From the NCBI RefSeq assembly GCF_001434475.1, contig NZ_AZGF01000007.1, positions 47,214 to 111,213 on the forward strand: a stretch of 64,000 nucleotides of DNA. The letters run 5' to 3'. This document shows, in pieces, positions 1 through 9,131 of this stretch. This DNA comes from Paucilactobacillus suebicus DSM 5007 = KCTC 3549. GTDB lineage: Bacteria; Bacillota; Bacilli; Lactobacillales; Lactobacillaceae. Both the position numbers and the translations under genes were made by a program. Under the pieces are notes generated by a model. The model worked only from the letters and a program-made list of their open reading frames with translations. It was not told where the DNA came from and searched no databases. Positions within the stretch are counted from its first letter, which is position 1; every line of letters begins with the position of its first letter.

Positions 1-53
1 CGAAAAATACGCGTGGCGATTTCACCACGGTTTGCGACCATCACTCTTTGCAT
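1..53 (-). CDS. pyc: Pyruvate carboxylase, N-terminal fragment cut by window edge
   Basis: The minus strand reads MQRVMVANRGEIATRIF from an ATG at 53 and runs off the window. VANRGEIA-RIF is the standard opening of the biotin carboxylase domain. Lying directly downstream of ftsW, it is most likely pyruvate carboxylase, the ATP- and biotin-dependent enzyme making oxaloacetate from pyruvate; ftsW-pyc is a known pairing in lactobacilli. A TGGAGG lies at 65-70, a little far from the ATG, and an AGGGA lies closer. Acetyl-CoA carboxylase AccC or another biotin carboxylase cannot be excluded from 17 codons; the gene context is what favours pyc. Confidence 0.72.
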   Translation of the reverse strand, partial: MQRVMVANRGEIATRIF

Positions 54-80
54 TCCCTCATGCGCCTCCAATTGAATTAA

Positions 81-1256
81 TTACTTTTCCAACACTCTTG
101 ATCTTGTATGGATTGCACTAATGTTAAGCACACAGCCCAACGCCATACATAATACCAACATACTAGAACCACCATAACTAATAAATGGGAAAGTTACCCC
201 TGTAATTGGCAACAAACCTGTAACACCACCAACATTAAATAATGTTTCAATTGTTATAAACGCTGCAACACCGTAACAAACAAGTGCTGAATAGGCATCA
301 TTAACACGAACGCCAATCCAAATTGTTCTAGCGACAATCAACCCCAATAATAGAAGTATTACAACTACCCCTACTAAACCGAGCTCTTCCCCGATCACCG
401 CCATAATGAAATCAGTATTGGGTTCCGGTAGGTATCCCATTTTTTGAATACTGTTTCCTAATCCAACGCCAAAAATTCCACCGTTACTTAGAGCATAGTA
501 TGAATTAACCAGCTGACTACCAGCGCCCCTTGCAGTACCAAATGGATTAACAAACGCAACAAATCTTTGAATCTGATATCCATGTGATGAGCTGCTTTCA
601 GCAACCTTTGTTAAAACCGGCAAACCGATTGCAGCAAACGAGAAGAAACATCCTAAAATTATGGTTACTCCCTTTTTCCAAGAGATCCCACTCGCAAATA
701 TCATCACTGCAATTATCGCACTGTTAATTGCCGCTCCACCTAAGTCAGGCTGAATGATGATTAGCCCAACTAAAATCAACGACAAAACTATTGGACTACC
801 CATTGCTCCAACGTAATCTCCAAAACTACTAGTAACTTCATTTTCTTTACGTGAAAACATCCTTGCAAGGTACAATATGAGCACAATCTTGCAAACTTCA
901 GCCGGTTGAATATTCATAAAACCAAGGTTAATCCAACCCTGAGCCCCGTTAACTGCCTGACCAAACACCTTAACGTAAACTAGAGCAAGCAATGTCACCA
1001 TGGTCATTGCAAACATGACCTTACCATTTTGAAACAGTTTAAGATTAACCGCAGTCATAAACCACACTACACAAAGTCCTAAAACTACATAAATTATTTG
1101 TTTGACCAAATATGCACTAGGTGATCCTCCATTTTGAATTGCAATATCTGCACTTGAAGAATACACCATCACGATTCCGATCAAACACAATAAAATATAG
1201 GGCACAAATATGTAATAGTCTAAATAACGAAACTTCCTACTTATTTTTCTTAACAT
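81..1256 (-). CDS. ftsW: FtsW/RodA/SpoVE-family peptidoglycan glycosyltransferase (FtsW)
   Basis: This 391-residue polytopic membrane protein belongs to the SEDS family, which polymerises lipid II into septal glycan together with a class B penicillin-binding protein. About ten hydrophobic segments are visible. Family signatures include MVYSSS after the first helix, the IQPDLGGAA stretch, an EPNTDFIMAVIGEELG loop and the C-terminal VTGLLPITGVTFPFISYGG block. The order ftsW then pyc matches the ftsW rather than the rodA locus of lactobacilli. The gene is separate from the dcw cluster at 32-46 kb, whose PBP2B homologue is its probable partner. The start has only a weak AAGGATA site close to the ATG. 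Confidence 0.9.
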   Translation of the reverse strand: MLRKISRKFRYLDYYIFVPYILLCLIGIVMVYSSSADIAIQNGGSPSAYLVKQIIYVVLGLCVVWFMTAVNLKLFQNGKVMFAMTMVTLLALVYVKVFGQAVNGAQGWINLGFMNIQPAEVCKIVLILYLARMFSRKENEVTSSFGDYVGAMGSPIVLSLILVGLIIIQPDLGGAAINSAIIAVMIFASGISWKKGVTIILGCFFSFAAIGLPVLTKVAESSSSHGYQIQRFVAFVNPFGTARGAGSQLVNSYYALSNGGIFGVGLGNSIQKMGYLPEPNTDFIMAVIGEELGLVGVVVILLLLGLIVARTIWIGVRVNDAYSALVCYGVAAFITIETLFNVGGVTGLLPITGVTFPFISYGGSSMLVLCMALGCVLNISAIHTRSRVLEK

Positions 1257-1386
1257 TATCCTTGATCACCCAACACACTCTTTTCATAATTTGATGAAGA
1301 ATCTAAATAGATTGAAGTAATTATATCATACAAAAATCGGTGGTCTATCCCTTTTGAAAAAAAATAAACAAGTAATGGCACACAAA

Positions 1387-1420
1387 AAGAGCTTGAGACA
1401 GGCATTCGTCTCAAGCTCTT
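1387..1420 (-). terminator. Rho-independent terminator of glpF
   Basis: Perfect 13-bp arms (1387-1399 and 1408-1420) with an 8-nt loop are followed on the minus strand by a T run (TTTTTG). It sits 7 bases past the glpF stop. The rest of 1257-1426 shows no gene and should hold the ftsW promoter. Confidence 0.9.
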
Positions 1421-1426
1421 AAATTT

Positions 1427-2158
1427 TTATAAGAAAAGTAATTTATACAGATAAGTCGCAACTATTCCGCCCAAAATCGGTGCAACCACTGGGACCCAAG
1501 AATAATCCCAATGAGAATCACCCTTTGTTTTCAATGGATACAACGCATGCACTATTCGTGGTCCAAGATCTCTAGCTGGATTTAATGCGGGACCAGTTGC
1601 TCCACCCATTGATATAACAAGTGTCATCACTAATAGTCCAATGGTAAAGTTGGCTAACCCAATGTTTGAACGATACGCCATATTATGGGTCATCCCCAGA
1701 GCACCAAATATCAAAATGAACGTGCCAACAAATTCATTTACGAATTCATCGCGATATGAATGCGCAGCATCAATTGTTGAAAAAGTTCCTAAAATTGAAT
1801 CGGCATTCGTAGACAGATCGTAATATGGTCTGTAGCTCCACACAACTATTAACTGTCCAATAATCGCACCAACCATTTGTGCGGCTAGGTAAGGTACAAC
1901 TTCTGACCAAGGAAATAGGCCATTAACCGCCAAAGCAATCGTTAATGCCGGATTAATATGATTACCTGAAATATTTGCGAACATCATCGCCGGAATCATA
2001 ACTCCGCAACCATATCCCAAACCAATCAAAATCCAGCCACCGTGAAATCCCTTTGTTCCCTTTAATTCCACGTTTGCAACGGCGCCATTACCTAACACAA
2101 CAAGAAATGCCGTTCCTATTAGTTCGGCCATCACTCGTGTGAATAAACTGTAAGTCAT
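1427..2158 (-). CDS. glpF: MIP-family channel, glycerol uptake facilitator type
   Basis: The 243-residue protein has six hydrophobic segments and the two NPA half-helix motifs of aquaporins at residues 69-71 (GNHINPAL) and 193-195 (ALNPARDLGPR). Asp after the second NPAR, as in E. coli GlpF, indicates a glycerol-type pore rather than a strict water channel. Related lactobacillal proteins also pass water, dihydroxyacetone or lactic acid, so the substrate is an inference. The start is an ATG with AGGGAG 8 bases upstream. The gene stands alone, with its own terminator on one side and typA upstream on the same strand. No glycerol kinase gene lies nearby. Confidence 0.88.
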   Translation of the reverse strand: MTYSLFTRVMAELIGTAFLVVLGNGAVANVELKGTKGFHGGWILIGLGYGCGVMIPAMMFANISGNHINPALTIALAVNGLFPWSEVVPYLAAQMVGAIIGQLIVVWSYRPYYDLSTNADSILGTFSTIDAAHSYRDEFVNEFVGTFILIFGALGMTHNMAYRSNIGLANFTIGLLVMTLVISMGGATGPALNPARDLGPRIVHALYPLKTKGDSHWDYSWVPVVAPILGGIVATYLYKLLFL

Positions 2159-2253
2159 CTCTTACTCTCCCTGTAAGGTATTATTCAATTGTCAATCTGG
2201 AATTCTAATCAACCATAAGTTAACTTCCCGAAGAATTCCTAGTACTATTCAAA

Positions 2254-4098
2254 TTACTTGCGTGAAGCAATCTTACGCTTCTTAGCTTCTTTTTCACGCA
2301 TGTTACTATCTAATATTTGCTTACGTAAGCGCACGTTTTCTGGCGTTACTTCACAGTATTCGTCCTCATTTAAGAATTCAAGTGATTCTTCAAGTGAAAG
2401 ATGTGTTGGTGTTTTAATACGAGCCATGTCATCAGAACCTGCAGCACGAACGTTAGTCAAGTTCTTACCCTTGGTAATGTTAACAGTAATGTCATTTTCA
2501 CGACTATTTTCACCAACGATCATTCCCTCATAGACATCTGTACCTGGATCAATCAGTAACGTACCACGGCTTTCAACACCCATCATGGCATAAGTGGTTG
2601 CTTTACCAGCATTCATTGAAACTAAGGTTCCCTTTTGACGGCCAGGGTTCCAGTTCTTGATTACCGGAGCATACTTTTCAAATGTATGGTTCATAATACC
2701 GTAGCCACGAGTCATTGACATGAATTCAGTTGAATAACCAATTAATCCACGAGATGGTGCTAAGAAAGTCAAACGTGTTTGACCATTATCAGTTGATTCC
2801 ATATTCTGCATTTCACCCTTACGTTGTGACAGGGTATCAATAACACCACCAGTATATTCATCAGGTGTATCAATTTGAACCTCTTCAAATGGTTCACTCA
2901 TCACACCATCAATATCACGATAAATAACTTCTGGACGAGATACGGAAAGTTCAAATCCTTCACGACGTAGTGTTTCAATTAAAATTGACAAATGTAGTTC
3001 ACCACGGCCAGAAACCATCCATGCACCAGGTTCATCTGTATCATCAACACGTAATGAAACATCCGTATGCAATTCTGACTTCAATCGATCTTCCAACTGA
3101 CGTGCGGTAACAAACTTACCTTCACGACCAGCAAATGGTGAATCATTAGTTCTGAACGTCATTTGTAAAGTTGGTTCATCAATCCGCAATAATGGTAATG
3201 CATCTGGATGTGCAGGATCAGCAACCGTTTCACCAACGTTGATGTCTTCCATACCTGAAATGGCACACAAATCTCCAGCCTTTGCTTCATCAATTTCAAG
3301 ACGCTTCAGGCCAAAAAAACCAAATAATTTCGTGACACGGAATTTTTGCTTTGAACCATCAAGCTTAAGAACAGTAACGTTGTCCCCAACCTTGATCTTG
3401 CCACGGAATACACGGCCAATACCAACACGACCCACAAAGTCGTTGTAATCCAACATAGCAACCTGGAATTGAAGAGGTTCATCAGAGTTATCCTCTGGAG
3501 CTGGAATTTTTTCAACAATGGTATCAAAAATTGGCTTCATAGTGTGTTCCTGGGTGTCAATGTCTGGATCGTAACTTGAAGTACCATTCATAGCAGATGC
3601 ATATACAACTGGGAAGTCCAATTGTTCCTCATCTGCACCTAATTCAATGAACAAGTCCAAAACTTCATCAACAACTTCTTCAGGACGTGCACCAGGACGG
3701 TCAACTTTGTTAATAACAACGATAGGTACTAAATGTTGTTCAAGTGCTTTTTTCAACACAAACCGTGTTTGTGGCATTGTGCCTTCAAAAGCATCAACAA
3801 CTAACAAAACACCATCAACTAAGCGCATGATTCGTTCAACTTCACCACCGAAATCGGCATGTCCTGGGGTATCCAAGATGTTAATCTGCTTGTCACCGTA
3901 ACGAACGGCGGTGTTTTTTGACAAGATAGTGATACCACGCTCACGTTCAATAGCATTTGAGTCAAGAGCACGGTCCTCAATTTGAGTATGTTCATCTAAA
4001 GTATCTGATTGCTTTAACATTTCGTTAACTAATGTCGTCTTACCATGGTCAACATGGGCAATAATAGCAATGTTACGAATATCGTCACGTAATTTCAA
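2254..4098 (-). CDS. typA: Ribosome-associated translational GTPase TypA/BipA
   Basis: The 614-residue GTPase is of normal family length. The G1 loop AHVDHGKTT lies near residues 14-22, G3 is [11 protein letters not shown] and G4 is NKVD, followed by the EF-G-like domains III and V and the TypA-specific basic C-terminus. TypA binds the 70S ribosome and helps assembly and growth under stress or cold. The start is a TTG at 4098 with AGGGAAG 8 bases upstream; no ATG fits the conserved N-terminus. It is followed by glpF on the same strand after a gap of 95 bases. Confidence 0.96.
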   Translation of the reverse strand: MKLRDDIRNIAIIAHVDHGKTTLVNEMLKQSDTLDEHTQIEDRALDSNAIERERGITILSKNTAVRYGDKQINILDTPGHADFGGEVERIMRLVDGVLLVVDAFEGTMPQTRFVLKKALEQHLVPIVVINKVDRPGARPEEVVDEVLDLFIELGADEEQLDFPVVYASAMNGTSSYDPDIDTQEHTMKPIFDTIVEKIPAPEDNSDEPLQFQVAMLDYNDFVGRVGIGRVFRGKIKVGDNVTVLKLDGSKQKFRVTKLFGFFGLKRLEIDEAKAGDLCAISGMEDINVGETVADPAHPDALPLLRIDEPTLQMTFRTNDSPFAGREGKFVTARQLEDRLKSELHTDVSLRVDDTDEPGAWMVSGRGELHLSILIETLRREGFELSVSRPEVIYRDIDGVMSEPFEEVQIDTPDEYTGGVIDTLSQRKGEMQNMESTDNGQTRLTFLAPSRGLIGYSTEFMSMTRGYGIMNHTFEKYAPVIKNWNPGRQKGTLVSMNAGKATTYAMMGVESRGTLLIDPGTDVYEGMIVGENSRENDITVNITKGKNLTNVRAAGSDDMARIKTPTHLSLEESLEFLNEDEYCEVTPENVRLRKQILDSNMREKEAKKRKIASRK

Positions 4099-4163
4099 GA
4101 TTTTTTCTTCCCTTCAGTTAGTTCATAATTCAGTACACACTTGGCAGGAGCAGACTGTTTGCA

Positions 4164-4193
4164 TAAAAAAACTGTGACAAGCGGTCACAGTCA
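4164..4193 (-). terminator. Terminator of the inositol-phosphatase family gene
   Basis: Eight-bp arms ACTGTGAC and GTCACAGT (4171-4178 and 4184-4191) are followed on the minus strand by a run of T (4165-4170). This separates the UPF0223-phosphatase pair from typA, whose promoter should lie in 4099-4163. Confidence 0.85.
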
Positions 4194-4205
4194 ACCTCAA
4201 CCAAA

Positions 4206-4991
4206 CTAATTTGCAAGCTTTATCACTTCTTCACTTGCTTGTTCTGTCGCTACTAATACAACATTGGATGATAGCATATCAAGCGGGGCACCGTCAATAG
4301 TTTTCACTGCCAACCCCAATTCATTTGCTAAAACATTTCCTGCGGCAAAATCCCATGGTTTAAGATATGATACATAACCTGACAGCTCACCTTTGATCAC
4401 ACTTGCGAATTCTAATCCGGCACTGCCATACATTCTCGGCCCTCGACTGGTCTGGGCTATTTTTTTCATATTATAGTCATCGTTAATCAGAAGTGGGCCG
4501 CTAATACCGATGAGTGAATTATCTAGACTGACATTATCAGGCCTTTTAATTCGCCGATCAACCATGCCCGCACTTCTCGCGTACACGCCCATTTCTGGCC
4601 CGCCATGATAAAGGATATTTTGCATCACATCTAAAATATATCCTAACTGTGGTTTACCATCTACGTACAACGCAATCATAATTGCAAATCGATTTTTTTG
4701 CATAACAAAATTCATCGTTCCATCAATTGGGTCGACAAACCACACATGACCGTGCATATCATCAATTTGATCACCAAAGCCTTCTTCACCAAGAATCCTA
4801 GCTTCAGGATCAAGTTGACGAATCACAGATACCAACATTTTTTCGTTGCTCTTGTCAATTGCAGTCACAAGATCCTTACGACCACTTTTTTCTTCCACAG
4901 TAAAGTCATTCTTCATTTCGTCCAATGTTGACAATCGTGTCACATTTAGTATTCTTTGGATTTCGTGATCAATTTTATTTAATTCCATCAT
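4206..4991 (-). CDS. Inositol monophosphatase family protein
   Basis: The 261-residue protein carries both metal-binding signatures of the Mg2+/Li+-sensitive phosphatase superfamily: GEEG followed by WFVDPIDGTMNF, and PWDFAAGNVLANELG near the C-terminus. Members hydrolyse inositol-1-phosphate, but others act on 3'-phosphoadenosine 5'-phosphate, fructose bisphosphate or NADP, so the substrate is not settled. It is preceded by the UPF0223 gene with a 3-base gap, implying one transcript, and ends in its own terminator. The ATG start is followed at once by a second ATG, and either may be used. Confidence 0.9.
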   Translation of the reverse strand: MMELNKIDHEIQRILNVTRLSTLDEMKNDFTVEEKSGRKDLVTAIDKSNEKMLVSVIRQLDPEARILGEEGFGDQIDDMHGHVWFVDPIDGTMNFVMQKNRFAIMIALYVDGKPQLGYILDVMQNILYHGGPEMGVYARSAGMVDRRIKRPDNVSLDNSLIGISGPLLINDDYNMKKIAQTSRGPRMYGSAGLEFASVIKGELSGYVSYLKPWDFAAGNVLANELGLAVKTIDGAPLDMLSSNVVLVATEQASEEVIKLAN

Positions 4992-4994
4992 GAA

Positions 4995-5279
4995 CTAATT
5001 TCCTCTAATTAATAATTTTTTGGATTCAGTCTCACGAGCTTGCTTGATAACTTCATACAACACATAACCTGAATCTTTTTCGAATTGTTTTCCAAGTTGC
5101 TTTTCCTGTGATTTTGATTGCACAACCCGTTTAAATTTTTGATACTGATCCAGAACTTCTTGCCGACTAACTCCTGTTTCATATGCGTCTTCAACTAATT
5201 GAAACATCTTAGTCACGTCGATAATTTCGTCCGTTGACCAGCTAGAATCAAGTGGATAGCTGTAATTTTGGTTATTCAA
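4995..5279 (-). CDS. UPF0223 family small protein
   Basis: This is a 94-residue protein starting at a TTG at 5279 with AGGAG 8 bases upstream. Upstream in-frame codons run into the pdh terminator and are not family-like. The acidic, helical sequence (YSYPLDSSWSTDEIIDV, then DAYETGVSRQEVLDQYQKFK) matches my recollection of the UPF0223/YktA family, whose role is unknown. It sits between the pdh operon terminator and the inositol-phosphatase-like gene and is co-transcribed with the latter. A TATAAT lies about 35 bases upstream of the start, just past the pdh terminator. Confidence 0.8.
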   Translation of the reverse strand: MNNQNYSYPLDSSWSTDEIIDVTKMFQLVEDAYETGVSRQEVLDQYQKFKRVVQSKSQEKQLGKQFEKDSGYVLYEVIKQARETESKKLLIRGN

Positions 5280-5323
5280 GATATCACTCCTATCTTTTAG
5301 TCTATCATTAGAATTATAACACG

Positions 5324-5366
5324 CAAAAAAGCCTGACTGCGCATTTTTTGCGCACCAGGCTTTCAA
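5324..5366 (-). terminator. Terminator of the pdhABCD operon
   Basis: Outer arms AAAGCCTG and CAGGCTTT (5328-5335 and 5356-5363) enclose an inner TGCGCA pairing, followed on the minus strand by six T residues. It lies 14 bases past the pdhD stop. Confidence 0.88.
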
Positions 5367-5376
5367 AACATAAACG

Positions 5377-6798
5377 TTAAATATGAGTTGGGAATCCAAG
5401 TGCAACGTCGGCTGCCTCTTGAATTGGTTCGCTCAAAGTTGGATGAGGGTGAATCGTTAATGCAATATCTTCAACATTCATGCCACCATTTACCGCAAGT
5501 GAAAGTTCGGCGATTAAGTCACTAGCCTCTGGACCAGCCACTTGGGCACCAACCAAGTTGCCCTCATCTTTGGTATAAACCAAACGAACAAATCCATCGG
5601 GTTCATCTAAAGATACAGCTCGAGCATTACCTGCAAATGGGAACTTAGCGGTACTTACTTCTAAGCCCTTATCCTTGGCATCTGCTTGGGTCATCCCCAC
5701 AGTTGCTAATTCTGGATCCGCAAAGCAAACCGCAGGGACGCCAACCCAATCATTAGCCGTATTTTTTCCTGCAATTGCACCAGCTGCGGTTTTGGCCTCA
5801 AAAAACGCCTTATGTGCCAAAGCTGGTCCCGGTACAATATCACCAATTGCAAAAATGTTGTTAACACTTGTTCTGCCCTGTTGATCGACTTGAACCAGGC
5901 CATGATCATCGGTCTTTACACTAGTCATTTCAAGTCCAAAACCGTCCGTATTGGCACGACGACCAACTGAAACTAAACAGTAGTCAGCTTTGATACTAGT
6001 TTCCTTACCATCGGCCTCATAGGTCACGGTAACACTGCTATCATCTTGTTCAGACTTCTTGGCCATTGCGCTAGTAATTACGTCAACGCCTTTTTTCTTG
6101 AGTCCTTTAAGTGCAATTGAAACCATGTCTTTTTCAAAGTTAGGCAAAATTGATGGTGTGCCTTCTAGAATTGTGACATGTGACCCGAGGTTGGCGTAAG
6201 CACCAGCTAATTCGGTGCCAATGTAGCCACCGCCAATCACAACTAATTCCTTTGGAATTTCCTTTAAATCCAAAGCACCGGTGGAGTCAATTACGCGTCC
6301 ATCAAATTTAAAATTAGGAATTTCTACTGGTCTACTTCCGGTTGCCAAAATTAAGTTCTTAAACTTAATTGTCTGGCCGCCACCGTTATCCATAAACTGT
6401 TTTGGCCCGACTGACATTACTCTAAGTTGTGAATCGTTATCAAGGAAGGCCTCACCTTCAATAATTTCGACCTTGTGCTTTTTAAGCAACATCTGGACGC
6501 CACCAGTCATTCGATCCACAATCTTGGTTTGCTTCCATTCCTGTGTTTTTTCAAAATCAATCGTTGCCGGTTGTGTAGTGATACCAAACACTGAGGCATC
6601 GTTTGCATCCCGTAATCGGTGTCCGGCATTGATCAATGCTTTAGATGGTACACAGCCAACATTCAAACAAACACCGCCTAAAGTACCTTTTTCAATTAGG
6701 GTAACTTTTTGGCCTAATTCGGATGCTCGAATTGCGGCAACGTATCCGCCTGGGCCTCCGCCAACAATTACTGTATCTTTTTCTTCAACATCTGCCAT
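5377..6798 (-). CDS. pdhD: Dihydrolipoyl dehydrogenase (E3 of pyruvate dehydrogenase)
   Basis: This 473-residue flavoprotein reoxidises the dihydrolipoyl arm of E2 with NAD+. The FAD-binding VGGGPGGYVAA lies at the N-terminus, followed by the redox-active disulfide in GGVCLNVGCVPSKA, the NAD-binding VVIGGGYIGTELA, and the C-terminal HPHPTLSEP with the catalytic His. It is the last gene of the pdh operon, starting 7 bases after the pdhC stop, with GGAAGG inside the pdhC end. The terminator follows directly. Confidence 0.97.
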   Translation of the reverse strand: MADVEEKDTVIVGGGPGGYVAAIRASELGQKVTLIEKGTLGGVCLNVGCVPSKALINAGHRLRDANDASVFGITTQPATIDFEKTQEWKQTKIVDRMTGGVQMLLKKHKVEIIEGEAFLDNDSQLRVMSVGPKQFMDNGGGQTIKFKNLILATGSRPVEIPNFKFDGRVIDSTGALDLKEIPKELVVIGGGYIGTELAGAYANLGSHVTILEGTPSILPNFEKDMVSIALKGLKKKGVDVITSAMAKKSEQDDSSVTVTYEADGKETSIKADYCLVSVGRRANTDGFGLEMTSVKTDDHGLVQVDQQGRTSVNNIFAIGDIVPGPALAHKAFFEAKTAAGAIAGKNTANDWVGVPAVCFADPELATVGMTQADAKDKGLEVSTAKFPFAGNARAVSLDEPDGFVRLVYTKDEGNLVGAQVAGPEASDLIAELSLAVNGGMNVEDIALTIHPHPTLSEPIQEAADVALGFPTHI

Positions 6799-6805
6799 AC
6801 GACGA

Positions 6806-8104
6806 TCATCCTTCCATTAATAATAATTCTGGATCATGTAACAATTCGTTCATATAGTTCAGAGCATTTTGTGCTAGTGCTCCATCAATCAAACGATGAT
6901 CATAACTCAGCGATAATTTAAGCATCTTGCCAACAACAATATCACCATTTTCATCAACGATCGGTTCTTTTGCAATTTTACCTACACCTAGAATAGCAAC
7001 TTCCGGTTGGTTAATTACTGGAGTGAACCATCCCCCACCAATTGAACCCACGTTACTGATTGTGATAGATCCACCCTTCATCGATTGTGGGCTTAATTTA
7101 TTGTCGTAAGCAGCTTGCGTATTTTCGGTGATTTCCTTAGCAATCTCGAACATGCCTTTAGAATCAGCATTCTTGATATTTGGAACATACAGTCCATGAT
7201 CAGTATTGGTTGCAATTCCAATGTTGTAATAATGCTTATAAACAATTTCTTGTGTTGTATCATCAATTGATGCATTGAATTCTGGGAACTTCTTCAAAGT
7301 TGCTACCAAAGCTTTAACGATGTATGGCAAGAAAGTCAAATGAATTTCTTGATCTGCAGCCTTTTGCTTGTACTTCTTACGATTATCCATCAGTGCACTG
7401 ACTTCAACATCATCAAATGACGTAACATGCGGTGCAATATCTTTTGAGGTTCTCATTGACTTAGCAATGATCTTTCTCATTGGTGACATTGGTTCACGTG
7501 TTTCAAGGTCTGGTTGATCAGACTTGTATGGTTTAACAGCCTGTCCTGAAGACTTAGTAGCTGGCTGTTCTGCACTTACCGGTGCTGCAACCGTTGCTTG
7601 TGCTGGCTCGCCATTAAAGCTGTCAATATCAGCCTTCAAAATTTGACCGTGATTTCCAGATGGGGCAACCCTGCTGATATCAATGCCCTTATCGCGAGCA
7701 TACTGCCGAACTGATGGCATTGCCAAAATTAGCTTATTTGGTTCTGCAAGTGCCGGAACTCCTCCTGAAGCACCTTCTGAAGCAGGTGCAGGAGTCTCAT
7801 CTGATGTACCTGTGTCTTCCTTGGCTGGTGCTGCTGGTGTTGCATCATCATCGGCTGTATCGGCTGAACCATCATCAATTTCAACCAGCGTATCGCCGAT
7901 TTCAACAGTATCGCCTTCCTGTGCGACGATTTTCTTTACCGTGCCGGCAACTGGAGAAGGTAATTCAGAAACAGACTTATCATTTTGAATTTCGACTAAT
8001 GAATCGTCTTCATTAACTTTGTCTCCCTCTTTAACTAACCAGTTTGCAACCTCACCTTCAGCCATTCCTTCACCCAGTTCAGGGAGCTTAAACTTAAATG
8101 CCAT
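6806..8104 (-). CDS. pdhC: Dihydrolipoamide acetyltransferase (E2 of pyruvate dehydrogenase)
   Basis: The 432-residue E2 has a single N-terminal lipoyl domain (lipoyl Lys in NDKSVSEL, near residue 43). An Ala/Pro/Thr/Asp-rich linker follows, then a peripheral-subunit-binding domain (about 128-163), a second linker, and the catalytic acyltransferase domain with SYDHRLIDGA. It transfers the acetyl group from the lipoyl arm to CoA and forms the complex core. Many Gram-positive E2s also have one lipoyl domain. It follows pdhB after 47 bases; AAAGGAAG precedes the ATG. Confidence 0.96.
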   Translation of the reverse strand: MAFKFKLPELGEGMAEGEVANWLVKEGDKVNEDDSLVEIQNDKSVSELPSPVAGTVKKIVAQEGDTVEIGDTLVEIDDGSADTADDDATPAAPAKEDTGTSDETPAPASEGASGGVPALAEPNKLILAMPSVRQYARDKGIDISRVAPSGNHGQILKADIDSFNGEPAQATVAAPVSAEQPATKSSGQAVKPYKSDQPDLETREPMSPMRKIIAKSMRTSKDIAPHVTSFDDVEVSALMDNRKKYKQKAADQEIHLTFLPYIVKALVATLKKFPEFNASIDDTTQEIVYKHYYNIGIATNTDHGLYVPNIKNADSKGMFEIAKEITENTQAAYDNKLSPQSMKGGSITISNVGSIGGGWFTPVINQPEVAILGVGKIAKEPIVDENGDIVVGKMLKLSLSYDHRLIDGALAQNALNYMNELLHDPELLLMEG

Positions 8105-8151
8105 AAAGCAGACTTCCTTTCATATCCAATTATTTTTTTAAGTAGTAATTA

Positions 8152-9129
8152 CTAATAATCTAAGATTTCACGAGCCTTAGCTTCAATTTCATCCGCCCCT
8201 GGAATCCAAACATTTTCTGCCTGAGCAAATGGATAAACTGAATTTGGAGCGGCAACACGGCCTATTGGCGCATCCAATGACATAATTGCATTCTCAGCAA
8301 TTGCAGACGCAACCGTTGCTCCGACACCCGCCATTTTCTGTGCTTCTTGCACAACTACTACTTTATGTGTTTTTTTAATTGACTCAAAAATAGTATCCGT
8401 ATCAATTGGTGATAGAGAACGTAAATCGACAACTTCTACAGAAATGTCTTCTTTGGCTAGCTTGTCGGCGACTTTCAATGACTCATTCACCTCAGCACTG
8501 TATGCAACTAACGTGATATCAGTGCCTTCCCGGACTACTTTAGCCGTATCCAACGGTACTGTGTACTTATCATCTGGAATATCATCTTTCATGGAACGAT
8601 ATAACTTTAAGTTTTCCATAAACAGCACTGGATCATTATTTTCAATAGCTGAAATAACCATTCCCTTGGCATCATATGGGTTGCTTGGTGTCACAACACG
8701 CAGCCCGGGAATACCGGTAAAGAAGTTTTCAAGATTATCAGCGTGCATTTCAGCAGTGTGAGTTCCGCCCCCAAAGGGTGTCCGAATTGTAATTGGTAAA
8801 TTCTTATCGTTGCCAAACCGGAACCTTGTCCGTGCCATCTGACCGGCAACCGAATCAATAGCTTCAAACGTAAAACCCATAAATTGGATTTCAGGGATTG
8901 GTCTCCATCCCGTCAAGCCTAACCCGATCGATAAGCCTAAAATTCCTGACTCAGCTAATGGTGTATCAAACACACGATCTTCACCATATTTATCTTGAAG
9001 CCCTTGTGTAGTTCTGAAAACGCCACCATTTTTTCCGACGTCTTCACCAAAGATTAGAGTCTTTGGATCTTCACCCAACGCAATATCAAGACCATCAGTG
9101 ATCGCTTGAATATAAGATTTTTTAGTCAT
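8152..9129 (-). CDS. pdhB: Pyruvate dehydrogenase E1 component, beta subunit
   Basis: This 325-residue transketolase-like subunit pairs with E1 alpha in thiamine-diphosphate-dependent pyruvate decarboxylation. Typical blocks are visible: GEDVGKNGGVFRTTQGL, the DTPLAESGI strand, the RTPFGGG loop and the C-terminal transketolase domain with VVDLRSLSPID. It begins 2 bases after the pdhA stop, so translation is probably coupled. Confidence 0.96.
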   Translation of the reverse strand: MTKKSYIQAITDGLDIALGEDPKTLIFGEDVGKNGGVFRTTQGLQDKYGEDRVFDTPLAESGILGLSIGLGLTGWRPIPEIQFMGFTFEAIDSVAGQMARTRFRFGNDKNLPITIRTPFGGGTHTAEMHADNLENFFTGIPGLRVVTPSNPYDAKGMVISAIENNDPVLFMENLKLYRSMKDDIPDDKYTVPLDTAKVVREGTDITLVAYSAEVNESLKVADKLAKEDISVEVVDLRSLSPIDTDTIFESIKKTHKVVVVQEAQKMAGVGATVASAIAENAIMSLDAPIGRVAAPNSVYPFAQAENVWIPGADEIEAKAREILDY

Positions 9130-9131
9130 GA

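Noticed and set aside
5706..5909. Open frames overlapping pdhD, pdhC and other conserved genes on either strand
   Set aside because: They lack ribosome sites and family features and are shadows of clearly conserved genes.
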